Notes under the pieces: generated by a model
Told to the model about the DNA's origin: nothing
Database searches by the model: none
The model's input: the letters and a program-made list of their open reading frames with translations, nothing else
In this document: in pieces, positions 6,933 through 12,792 of the stretch
How positions within the stretch are numbered: position 1 is the first letter of the stretch
Layout: each line of letters starts with the position of its first letter
NCBI GenBank assembly: GCA_002367715.1
Contig: DFDL01000015.1
Span: forward strand, 1 to 12,792
Direction: 5' to 3'
Origin: Actinobacteria bacterium UBA3028
Lineage (GTDB): Bacteria; Actinomycetota; Actinomycetes; Nanopelagicales; Nanopelagicaceae
DNA: 12,792 nt
Made by a program: the position numbers and the translations under genes

Positions 6933-8084
6933 ATGGTAAATCTTGGAATGCCGAGCGCTCCGATTGCGGTTCTAGCGCCGCGTCGAAAGAGTAGAACCCT
7001 AAAAGTAGGATCTGTATTAGTCGGCGGTGATGCTCCGGTAAGTGTGCAGTCAATGTGTACAACCTTGACTTCAGATGTTGATTCAACGCTGCAACAGATT
7101 GCAGAGCTAACAGCATCTGGATGTCAGATAGTCCGAGTTGCAGTACCTAGCCAAGATGATGCAGATGCACTTGCTCAAATTGCGAAGAAATCTCAGATAC
7201 CAGTTATTGCAGATATACATTTCCAGCCTAAATATATTTTTGCAGCAATCGATGCCGGTTGCGCTGCGGTACGAGTAAATCCAGGAAATATTAAGCAATT
7301 TGATGACAAGGTTAAAGAAGTTGCGAAGGCCGCCGGTAGCGCTGGAATTCCAATCCGCATCGGAGTCAATGCCGGTTCACTAGATCCACGATTGATTGCA
7401 AAATATGGAAAGGCAACACCTGAGGCGCTTGTCGAATCAGCGCTCTGGGAGGCCTCACTCTTTGAAGAGCATGGCTTTAGTGATATTAAAATTTCAGTGA
7501 AACATCACGATCCAGTCACAATGGTTCAGGCTTATCGCCTGCTAGCCAGTAAGTGCGATTATCCGTTACACCTTGGCGTTACCGAGGCTGGTCCAATTTT
7601 TCAAGGAACAATTAAATCTGCAACTGCATTTGGAATACTTCTCGCTGAAGGAATTGGAGACACAATTAGAGTCTCACTTTCAGCCCCTCCCGTTGAAGAG
7701 GTTAAAGTTGGAATTTCAATTCTAGAATCTTTAAATCTACGGCAACGTAAATTAGAGATTGTCTCTTGTCCTTCATGTGGACGAGCACAGGTAGATGTTT
7801 ATTCTCTTGCAGAGAAGGTTCAAGCTGGATTGCAGGGAATGACAGTTCCACTTCGAGTTGCTGTCATGGGATGTGTAGTAAATGGTCCAGGAGAAGCTCG
7901 CGAGGCTGACCTCGGAGTTGCATCCGGCAATGGCAAGGGACAGATCTTTGTTAAGGGCGAAGTTATTAAGACGGTGCCAGAGAGCCAGATAGTAGAGGTT
8001 CTCATCGAGGAAGCAATGCGTTTGGCCGAAGAGATGGAAGCAGCGGGCGTTGAAAGTGGAGCGCCAACAGTAACTGCTAAATAA
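6933..8084 (+). CDS. ispG: 4-hydroxy-3-methylbut-2-enyl diphosphate synthase (GcpE)
   Basis: IspG is the [4Fe-4S] enzyme of the penultimate MEP step. It reductively opens methylerythritol cyclodiphosphate to HMBPP. The 383-aa length and the near-continuous resemblance to actinobacterial GcpE (for example IADIHFQPKYIFAAIDAGC, VNAGSLDPR, ISVKHHDPV) are unambiguous. The iron-sulfur ligands are C279 and C282 in SCPSCGR and C314 in MGCVVNGPGEA, with the partner glutamate at 321. One oddity is the near-N-terminal motif, usually VQSMT-x-T: here it is VQSMCTT, with cysteine at residue 42. The start MVNLGMP fits the family. A 14-nt gap separates it from rseP. It shares the pathway with dxr two genes upstream, so grouped expression makes sense. 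The last about 15 residues after the helical AMRLAEEME look like a variable tail. Confidence 0.96.
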   Translation: MVNLGMPSAPIAVLAPRRKSRTLKVGSVLVGGDAPVSVQSMCTTLTSDVDSTLQQIAELTASGCQIVRVAVPSQDDADALAQIAKKSQIPVIADIHFQPKYIFAAIDAGCAAVRVNPGNIKQFDDKVKEVAKAAGSAGIPIRIGVNAGSLDPRLIAKYGKATPEALVESALWEASLFEEHGFSDIKISVKHHDPVTMVQAYRLLASKCDYPLHLGVTEAGPIFQGTIKSATAFGILLAEGIGDTIRVSLSAPPVEEVKVGISILESLNLRQRKLEIVSCPSCGRAQVDVYSLAEKVQAGLQGMTVPLRVAVMGCVVNGPGEAREADLGVASGNGKGQIFVKGEVIKTVPESQIVEVLIEEAMRLAEEMEAAGVESGAPTVTAK

Positions 8085-8090
8085 ATTCGG

Positions 8091-8096
8091 TAGGGT
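8091..8096 (+). promoter_or_regulatory. TAGGGT box 6 nt before the proS start
   Basis: TAGGGT-N6-ATG is the fourth instance of the pattern. It may be a leaderless -10 box, or AGGG may serve as a weak ribosome site. It lies 6 nt after the ispG stop. Confidence 0.35.
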
Positions 8097-8102
8097 AAGC
8101 CT

Positions 8103-9833
8103 ATGTTAAAGATGTCTACCTTGCTGCTGCGCACACTTCGCGATGATCCAGCTGATGCGGAGGTAGCCAGTCACAGGCTTTTGGTCCGCGCCGGATATGT
8201 TCGTCGAATTGCCGCAGGAGTCTATTCGTGGCTACCACTTGGATATTTAACTTACAGAAATATCGAAAGAGTAATCCGTGAAGAGATGGATAGTGCAGGA
8301 TTTCAAGAAGTGCACTTTCCTGCTCTGCTCCCACGCGAACCATATGAGAAGACCAATCGCTGGCATGAGTACGGCTCAGATTTATTTAGGTTAAAAGATA
8401 GACGTGGGAATGATTATTTATTAGGCCCAACTCACGAAGAGATGTTTACCTTAATGGTTAAGGGTGAGTACTCATCTTATAAAGATTTGCCACTTTCTAT
8501 CTACCAGATTCAGACAAAATTCCGCGATGAGACCAGACCTAGAAGTGGAATTATTCGCGGCCGTGAATTTGTAATGAAAGACTCATACTCATTTGATGTA
8601 GATGATGATGGTTTAATTGAGTCTTATAACAAACATCGAGCTGCCTACGTAAAGACCTTTGATCGCCTCGGGCTTAAATACAACATTGTGTCAGCGGTTT
8701 CAGGTGCTATGGGGGGATCTGGCTCTGAAGAATTTTTGGCGCCATGCGAAACTGGCGAAGATACCTATGTACTCTGCGAAAGTTGCGGGTATGCCGCAAA
8801 CGTTGAAGCGATGGTTACAAAGGTCGAGCCATATTCTGGATCTGTTCCTGCCGCAATGGAGCCATTTGATTCTCCAGATACTCCAACGATTGATTCACTT
8901 GTTGCGCTCTTAAATCAGAAGTTCGGCCCTGGGCATGGCGCTAGTGATACCTTAAAAAATGTATTACTAATGGCAGATGAGAAAGCAATCTCTGTCTTGG
9001 TTCCGGGTAATCGCGAAGTTGATTTAAAGAGATTGCAAGCAAACTTGCCAGGAGTTCAAGAGCTGCGCTTATTTGAAGATGCAGATTTCGCAAAGAACCC
9101 TGGGCTAGTAAAGGGGTATGTCGGGCCTCAAGATGCTGCAAAGCTTGGCCTAACCCTCTATGCCGATCCTCGAATTGTTCCTGGTTCACATTGGATTACA
9201 GGTGCTAACAAACGAGATACTCATCTCCGCTTCGTAACCAATGGTCGCGATTTCAAAGTAGATAAGTATCTAGAAGCGGCCGAAGTTAGAGCTGGAGATC
9301 TCTGCCCTAAATGCCAGACCCCGGTAGTAATTGATCGAGCAATTGAGATTGGCCATATCTTTCAACTAGGGCGCAAATATGCAGAGGTGCTAGATCTAAC
9401 CGTATTAGATCAAAATGGTAAGTCACAGGTTGTGACTATGGGCTCATATGGCATCGGAGTATCAAGAGCTGTTGCAGCGATTGCTGAACAGACTCATGAT
9501 GAGATTGGCCTTTGTTGGCCACGCGAGATTGCACCGGCCGATATCCATATTGTTGCGACCGGAAAAGAAGATTCAGTTTTTCGGGCTGCGCAAACTCTAG
9601 CTGAAGATTTAGAGCAGAAGGGTTTGCGGGTGATGTTTGATGATCGACGTGAAGCCAGTGCCGGAGTTAAATTTAAGGATGCAGAATTAATCGGCATTCC
9701 ATTTATTGTTATTGTCGGGAAGGCACTTGCCGAAGGCAAGGTTGAATTTAGAGTCCGCAAGAGTGGTGAGAAGAGTGAGATCGAATTATTAAGCGCAGTA
9801 AGTGAGATCACCTCAAAAGTTCTAAACTCCTAA
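8103..9833 (+). CDS. proS: prolyl-tRNA synthetase, bacterial type with editing domain
   Basis: ProS charges tRNA-Pro with proline in the cytoplasm. At 576 aa this is the long bacterial form. The class II catalytic core shows GPTHEEM (108-114), motif 2 with FRDETRPRSGIIRGREFVMKD (from about 140), and motif 3 GSYGIGVSR (447-455). The YbaK-like insertion domain that removes mischarged alanine occupies about residues 225-405; the lysine-bearing ADEKAISVLVPGNREVD and the GSHWITGANKRD loop are present, so editing is probably retained. The C-terminal alpha/beta anticodon-binding domain begins near DIHIVATG and includes FDDRREASAGVKFKDAELIGIP. The start MLKMSTLLLRTLRDDP matches family N-termini; the second ATG (codon 4) is an alternative. 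It follows ispG by 18 nt and is 5 nt from the transporter downstream. Confidence 0.97.
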   Translation: MLKMSTLLLRTLRDDPADAEVASHRLLVRAGYVRRIAAGVYSWLPLGYLTYRNIERVIREEMDSAGFQEVHFPALLPREPYEKTNRWHEYGSDLFRLKDRRGNDYLLGPTHEEMFTLMVKGEYSSYKDLPLSIYQIQTKFRDETRPRSGIIRGREFVMKDSYSFDVDDDGLIESYNKHRAAYVKTFDRLGLKYNIVSAVSGAMGGSGSEEFLAPCETGEDTYVLCESCGYAANVEAMVTKVEPYSGSVPAAMEPFDSPDTPTIDSLVALLNQKFGPGHGASDTLKNVLLMADEKAISVLVPGNREVDLKRLQANLPGVQELRLFEDADFAKNPGLVKGYVGPQDAAKLGLTLYADPRIVPGSHWITGANKRDTHLRFVTNGRDFKVDKYLEAAEVRAGDLCPKCQTPVVIDRAIEIGHIFQLGRKYAEVLDLTVLDQNGKSQVVTMGSYGIGVSRAVAAIAEQTHDEIGLCWPREIAPADIHIVATGKEDSVFRAAQTLAEDLEQKGLRVMFDDRREASAGVKFKDAELIGIPFIVIVGKALAEGKVEFRVRKSGEKSEIELLSAVSEITSKVLNS

Positions 9834-9838
9834 AATTA

Positions 9839-10606
9839 ATGGGAATCGAGACAATAGTATTTCTCGTAATAGCTGCAGGTTTTGCTGGCTTTATTGATGC
9901 AATTGCTGGAGGCGGGGGCTTAATTCAACTACCAGCGTTATTACTTGGTATAAGTGAAAAATCAATTCCTACGATTCTTGGAACAAATAAAGTTATTTCA
10001 ATCTTTGGCACAACTTCAGCAGCAGCAAATTACTTTAAGAGGGTAAGGCCAAATCTTCGATTAACACTCTACATGTCGATCCCAGCGTTTTTCGGCTCGG
10101 TAATTGGAGCTAGATTAGCTAGCTCAGTTCCGACTGAAATCTTTGAGCCGTTGATAATTTCACTCCTAGTAGTCGTCGCAATTTATACTTGGCGCAGACC
10201 AGAGCTTGGATTAAGTGAGAAGCTGCGATTTACCCAACGCAAGCGCCACCAGATTGTTGTTGTTCTCGGATTAGTTATTGGCTTCTACGATGGAATCTTT
10301 GGTCCTGGCACTGGCAGCTTTTTAGTCTTCCTGCTTGTTGGACTAGTCGGATATGCCTTTCTCAAGGCTTCAGCAACTGCCAAGATAGTCAATGTGGCTA
10401 CGAATTTGGGAGCGATAATTACTTTTCAGCTGACCGGCAATATCTGGTGGCAACTTGGCTTGGCCCTAGCTCTTGCAAATGTATGCGGTGCAATAATCGG
10501 CTCCAGAGTCGCAATTAGCGGAGGCTCGCCCTTGGTCCGCAAAGTATTTCTATTTGTAGTAACAATTCTCATTGCCAAAGTGGGTTATGATTGGCTGGCT
10601 AACTAA
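9839..10606 (+). CDS. TSUP-family (TauE/SafE) membrane transporter
   Basis: This 255-aa, strongly hydrophobic protein has about eight predicted membrane segments in two repeats. The paired TSUP signatures are present: DAIAGGGGLIQLPALL near the N-terminus followed by GTNKVISIFGTTSAAANY, and in the second half GFYDGIFGPGTGSFLVF followed by a SATAKIVNVATNLGA segment. TSUP proteins move small anions, in known cases sulfite, sulfonates or other organosulfur compounds, but the substrate cannot be read here. The ATG is 5 nt after the proS stop and has no ribosome site, so it is probably translated by coupling with proS. TAAACT or TAAAAT just upstream are too badly spaced to be a convincing promoter. 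Nothing in the sequence links it functionally to proline charging. Confidence 0.88.
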   Translation: MGIETIVFLVIAAGFAGFIDAIAGGGGLIQLPALLLGISEKSIPTILGTNKVISIFGTTSAAANYFKRVRPNLRLTLYMSIPAFFGSVIGARLASSVPTEIFEPLIISLLVVVAIYTWRRPELGLSEKLRFTQRKRHQIVVVLGLVIGFYDGIFGPGTGSFLVFLLVGLVGYAFLKASATAKIVNVATNLGAIITFQLTGNIWWQLGLALALANVCGAIIGSRVAISGGSPLVRKVFLFVVTILIAKVGYDWLAN

Positions 10607-10610
10607 AACT

Positions 10611-10616
10611 TAATAT
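10611..10616 (+). promoter_or_regulatory. possible rimP operon -10 box (TAATAT)
   Basis: TAATAT lies 24 nt before the rimP ATG, close to the general -10 consensus. A transcript from about 10623 would carry a short leader including AGG (10627-10629), 5 nt before the ATG. No good -35 is at the right spacing. Read-through from the transporter gene 28 nt upstream is equally possible. Confidence 0.35.
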
Positions 10617-10634
10617 TGGAAAGAGCAGGTAAAG

Positions 10635-11069
10635 ATGCCATTAAATGAGGAGATAAGCGCTGCAATCAGGCCAGCTATCGAAGCAACCGGAAATTATTTA
10701 GAAGAGTTAACAATCACTAGCGCAGGAAAAGTTAAGATTTTAACCGTAATTGTTGATAGTGAATCACATTTAAATTTAGATCAAGTAACTGCGGTAACAA
10801 AGGCAATCTCGGAAATTATCGAAGCGCTACCAGCGCTGGGAGATACGCCATTTACCCTAGAAGTTACCTCACCGGGGCTAGATCGCCCGCTAACTAAACC
10901 TAGACATTGGCGCAGGAATCTAAATCGCCTAGTAAAAATTACGATGTCAAGTGGCACGCTAATTGAGGGACGAATAGTCGAAGTTACTGAAGGTACTGCA
11001 ACAGTTGGATCAGAGGTTCTCTCCTTTGAAGATATCAAGCGGGCAACGCTAGAGATTGAATTTAAATGA
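10635..11069 (+). CDS. rimP: ribosome maturation factor RimP
   Basis: RimP (144 aa, a normal length) is a cytoplasmic assembly factor for the 30S ribosomal subunit. The N-terminal alpha/beta domain contains a GKVKILTVIVD strand and the HLNLDQVTAVTKAISEIIE helix. The signature VTSPGLDRPLTKPRHWRRNLNRLVKI at about residues 76-101 is diagnostic, and the C-terminal Sm-like domain follows with SGTLIEGRIVEVTEGTATV. The ATG is preceded by AGG 5 nt away. The stop overlaps the nusA ATG by 4 nt (ATGA), as in the widespread rimP-nusA-rnpM-infB operon. Confidence 0.94.
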   Translation: MPLNEEISAAIRPAIEATGNYLEELTITSAGKVKILTVIVDSESHLNLDQVTAVTKAISEIIEALPALGDTPFTLEVTSPGLDRPLTKPRHWRRNLNRLVKITMSSGTLIEGRIVEVTEGTATVGSEVLSFEDIKRATLEIEFK

Positions 11070-12121
11070 GCGTCGATGTCGATGCGTTAATTACGCTAAC
11101 TATTGAGAAAGAGATTCCGCTAGAGAAGATGATTAGCGCGATTGAAAATGCGGTTACAGAAGCATATATTGCACTTGAAGATGCAAAGCCTCAGGGTCGC
11201 GCGGTATTGAACCGAGTAAGTGGTGAGATTCTTATTCATGTTCCGCAATTTAATAACGAAGGAATCTATACGGAGACAATTACCCACATGCCCGAAGGAT
11301 TTGAGCAGATAATCAAGTCTCTGACGCGCAAAGAGATAAAACAACGGATGCGGGCAGCAAAGGATGCAGATGTAGTAGAAGAGTTCCAAGCAAGTGTTGG
11401 CGATGTGATATCTGGTGTTATTCAACAAGGGCGCGATGCGACTCTGGTCTATGTAGATCTAGGACGCGTAGAAGGAAAGATTCCACCAAATGAGCAAGTT
11501 CCAACTGAAAGTTATATCCATGGCCAGCGCATAAAATGTTTTGTCGTTGATGTGAAGCAGGGACTCAAGGGTCCCGAAGTAACGCTATCTAGAACACACC
11601 CACTCCTTGTTAAGGCGTTATTTACTCTTGAAGTTCCAGAGTTAAAGGATCGCGTTGTTGAAATTGTTGGAGTATCTCGTGAGGCTGGTTTTCGGAGCAA
11701 GGTCTCAGTCCGATCACATCGCGTAGGAGTAAGTCCAAAAGGTGCATTGATTGGCCCAATGGGTGCGCGCGCAAAAGCAGTGATGGATGAATTAAATGGC
11801 GAGAAGATAGATATCGTTGATTATTCAGAGAATCCAGCAGTTTATGTCGCCAATGCACTAGCCCCAGCAAAAGTTTCAAGCTGTGAAGTTGTTGACCTCG
11901 AGAGTAAATCCGCAAAGGTAGTTGTTCCGGATTATCAGCTCTCATTAGCTATTGGTAAAGATGGTCAGAATGCTCGACTAGCTGCTCGTCTGACAGGATG
12001 GCGAATCGATATTCATCCAGATAATCCAGTTGAGCGAATTGAAAAGCCTAAGGCCATCGAGCCCGATGCTGAGGTTGAAGATATTCAAGAGGCGGCTAAC
12101 CGGGGTGAGTTTCCCGCATAA
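11066..12121 (+). CDS. nusA: transcription termination/antitermination factor NusA
   Basis: NusA binds RNA polymerase and nascent RNA, and it modulates pausing, termination and antitermination. The domain order is complete for an actinobacterial NusA of 351 aa. The polymerase-binding N-terminal domain runs to about residue 108. The S1 domain begins at VGDVISGVIQQGRD (111) and includes DLGRVEGKIPPNEQ. KH1 has the GALIGPMGARAKAVMDELNGE loop (226 onward), and KH2 has LAIGKDGQNARLAARLTGW (294 onward). A short acidic tail follows, without the extra acidic repeats found in gamma-proteobacterial NusA. It starts inside the rimP stop, with no ribosome site of its own, so coupling is likely. A 75-nt gap separates it from rnpM. 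Confidence 0.96.
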   Translation: MSVDVDALITLTIEKEIPLEKMISAIENAVTEAYIALEDAKPQGRAVLNRVSGEILIHVPQFNNEGIYTETITHMPEGFEQIIKSLTRKEIKQRMRAAKDADVVEEFQASVGDVISGVIQQGRDATLVYVDLGRVEGKIPPNEQVPTESYIHGQRIKCFVVDVKQGLKGPEVTLSRTHPLLVKALFTLEVPELKDRVVEIVGVSREAGFRSKVSVRSHRVGVSPKGALIGPMGARAKAVMDELNGEKIDIVDYSENPAVYVANALAPAKVSSCEVVDLESKSAKVVVPDYQLSLAIGKDGQNARLAARLTGWRIDIHPDNPVERIEKPKAIEPDAEVEDIQEAANRGEFPA

Positions 12122-12184
12122 ATTGGGTAATTGTGAACAAAGCTGATTCGCAGGTAAGGTTGCCCCCTGATAGTTTAAAAATGC

Positions 12185-12190
12185 GAGGGA
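12185..12190 (+). promoter_or_regulatory. ribosome-binding site of rnpM
   Basis: GAGGGA lies 6 nt before ATG 12197 and fixes the start. The 75-nt nusA-rnpM gap (12122-12196) otherwise shows no convincing promoter, terminator or gene. Confidence 0.55.
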
Positions 12191-12196
12191 TAAGAG

Positions 12197-12439
12197 ATGC
12201 CGATTCCGATTCGGAGCTGCATAGCTTGTCGCAAGCGAGAGAACTTCAGTGAACTTCTTCGGATAGTTCGCATCGGAAATCAGGTCCTTCCTGATGAAGA
12301 TAGAGAAAAGTTTGGTCGAGGTGCTTGGTTACATCGAACTTGTTTCGATGTTGCAAAGGATCGTAGATCGTTCCAGCGGGCCTTTAGGACAGATGAAAAT
12401 CTCTCTATAGATTTGTTGGAGAAATATTTAGAAAATTAA
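12197..12439 (+). CDS. rnpM: YlxR/RnpM family RNA-binding protein
   Basis: This 80-aa basic protein belongs to the YlxR (DUF448) family, encoded between nusA and infB across Gram-positive bacteria. The hallmark N-terminal RSCIACRKR motif (residues 6-14), then LLRIVRIG, and the RNA-contacting GRGAWLH motif (about 41-47) followed by a cysteine and the basic helix AKDRRSFQRAFR are all visible. In Bacillus the homologue has been reported as a modulator of RNase P (RnpM), hence the symbol. Elsewhere roles in transcription have been proposed, so function is by family only. The start is well supported by GAGGGA. It is followed by a 144-nt leader before infB rather than the direct junction expected in a streamlined genome. 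Confidence 0.9.
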   Translation: MPIPIRSCIACRKRENFSELLRIVRIGNQVLPDEDREKFGRGAWLHRTCFDVAKDRRSFQRAFRTDENLSIDLLEKYLEN

Positions 12440-12453
12440 TTGTAAAAACATAA

Positions 12454-12504
12454 GGAGCGAAAGCTATGTCGAGCAAGACAGACCCAAATTGGGAAAACAA
12501 GTAA
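12454..12504 (+). CDS. candidate 12-codon leader ORF upstream of infB, with strong ribosome site
   Basis: The coding part is ATG 12466 to TAA 12502-12504 (MSSKTDPNWENK). The interval also includes GGAG at 12454-12457, part of AAGGAG, which ends 8 nt before the ATG and is the best-placed Shine-Dalgarno in the window. The ORF ends immediately before a 7-bp hairpin. It may be a leader peptide whose translation affects the downstream fold and infB expression. No run of one amino acid is present, so it is not a classical attenuator. I do not recognise the peptide; chance is possible at this length. Confidence 0.4.
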   Translation, partial: GAKAMSSKTDPNWENK

Positions 12505-12505
12505 C

Positions 12506-12526
12506 CATGAGCACCGCGCGCTCATG
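12506..12526 (+). other. hairpin after the leader ORF
   Basis: CATGAGC (12506-12512) pairs perfectly with GCTCATG (12520-12526) around ACCGCGC, one base after the leader-ORF stop. No T-run follows, so it is not an intrinsic terminator. Confidence 0.5.
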
Positions 12527-12543
12527 ATTAAGGCATTAATTTA

Positions 12544-12566
12544 GGCTCCAATTAAGACGTGGGGCC
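12544..12566 (+). other. second hairpin in the infB leader
   Basis: GGCTCC (12544-12549) pairs with GGGGCC (12561-12566), six pairs including one G-U, around an 11-nt loop. It ends 5 nt before the infB ribosome site AGGAAGG (12572-12578). Confidence 0.4.
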
Positions 12567-12583
12567 AAGACAGGAAGGCAACT

Positions 12584-12792
12584 GTGGCAAAGGTCCGCGT
12601 TTACGAATTAGCAAAAGAGTTAGGTTTAGAGAGCAAAGAGCTCCTCGCAAAGTTACAAGAAGTCGGCGAGTTCGTCCGCTCTGCATCATCAACTGTTGAA
12701 GCACCAGTCGTGCGCAAGTTGATGGATAAATTTCCAGAACTAAAAGCCGCTGAGGCAGCTCCGAAGCCAGCAAAGAAGGCAGCCGCAAAGAA
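12584..12792 (+). CDS. infB: translation initiation factor IF-2, N-terminal fragment (3' end outside window)
   Basis: IF-2 is the GTPase that brings initiator tRNA to the 30S subunit. Only the first 69 codons are present. They begin at GTG 12584 (VAKVRVYELAKELGLES), the standard start of actinobacterial IF-2, and form the small IF2-N helical domain (ELAKELGLESKELLAKLQEVGEFVRSASS). An Ala/Lys/Pro-rich linker then begins (EAAPKPAKKAAAK) and continues past the window. AGGAAGG at 12572-12578 gives a strong ribosome site 5 nt upstream. The G-domain is not visible, so identity rests on the N-terminus and on the operon order rimP-nusA-rnpM-infB. Confidence 0.93.
   Translation, partial: MAKVRVYELAKELGLESKELLAKLQEVGEFVRSASSTVEAPVVRKLMDKFPELKAAEAAPKPAKKAAAK

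Noticed and set aside
11622..11945. 107-codon minus-strand open frame inside nusA
   Set aside because: It lies antisense to the NusA S1/KH region; its leucine- and histidine-rich composition is typical of a shadow frame.
12133..12252. 39-codon GTG ORF (starts VNKADSQVRL) spanning the nusA-rnpM gap into rnpM
   Set aside because: It has no ribosome site, an off-spaced TANNNT box, and more than 50 nt out of frame with the well-supported rnpM.
12483..12493. Near-palindrome CCCAAATTGGG inside the infB leader ORF, considered as an operator
   Set aside because: It has only five-base arms around one base, with no second copy elsewhere in the intergenic regions; this is expected by chance.

Overview
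The window looks like a piece of a small, streamlined, low-GC actinobacterial genome. The IspG, NusA, RimP, ProS and site-2-protease sequences resemble those of Actinobacteria. The order dxr - rseP/rip1 - ispG - proS - rimP - nusA - rnpM(ylxR) - infB is the order known from that phylum, with intervening genes lost. AT-rich codons, 4-nt gene overlaps and very short spacers suggest a freshwater planktonic lineage such as Nanopelagicales (acI). That lineage call is inference; no marker search was possible.

Region 1 (1-4389) carries amine or polyamine uptake and catabolism. It holds two ABC permease genes of the PotB/PotC type (the first cut by the window edge) overlapping by 4 nt, a 129-nt GC-richer intergenic stretch that can fold, and a DAO-family FAD oxidoreductase. 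A class III aminotransferase of the GABA type faces it on the minus strand. The two convergent stops are one nucleotide apart. Together these fit import of a polyamine, oxidation of an amine or its derivative, and transamination of the resulting GABA-like product. The solute-binding protein, ATPase and aldehyde dehydrogenase are not in view.

Region 2 (4390-8084) is an 88-nt divergent promoter region followed by dxr, rseP and ispG: two enzymes of the MEP isoprenoid pathway flanking an intramembrane site-2 protease. Region 3 (8103-10606) is proS followed 5 nt later by a TSUP-family transporter. Region 4 (10635-12792) is the rimP-nusA-rnpM-infB translation/transcription operon; infB runs off the window. 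A 144-nt leader before infB holds a 12-codon ORF with a strong Shine-Dalgarno and two hairpins.

The most notable pattern is that four genes (gabT, dxr, ispG, proS) each have a TANNNT box exactly 6 nt before an ATG. This is the spacing expected of leaderless actinobacterial promoters. I saw no tRNA, rRNA, CRISPR array, insertion sequence or prophage gene, and no strong evidence for a wholly new multi-gene system. The best candidates for something undescribed are the two small-ORF/structured intergenic regions (1506-1634 and 12440-12583) and the dxr start region.
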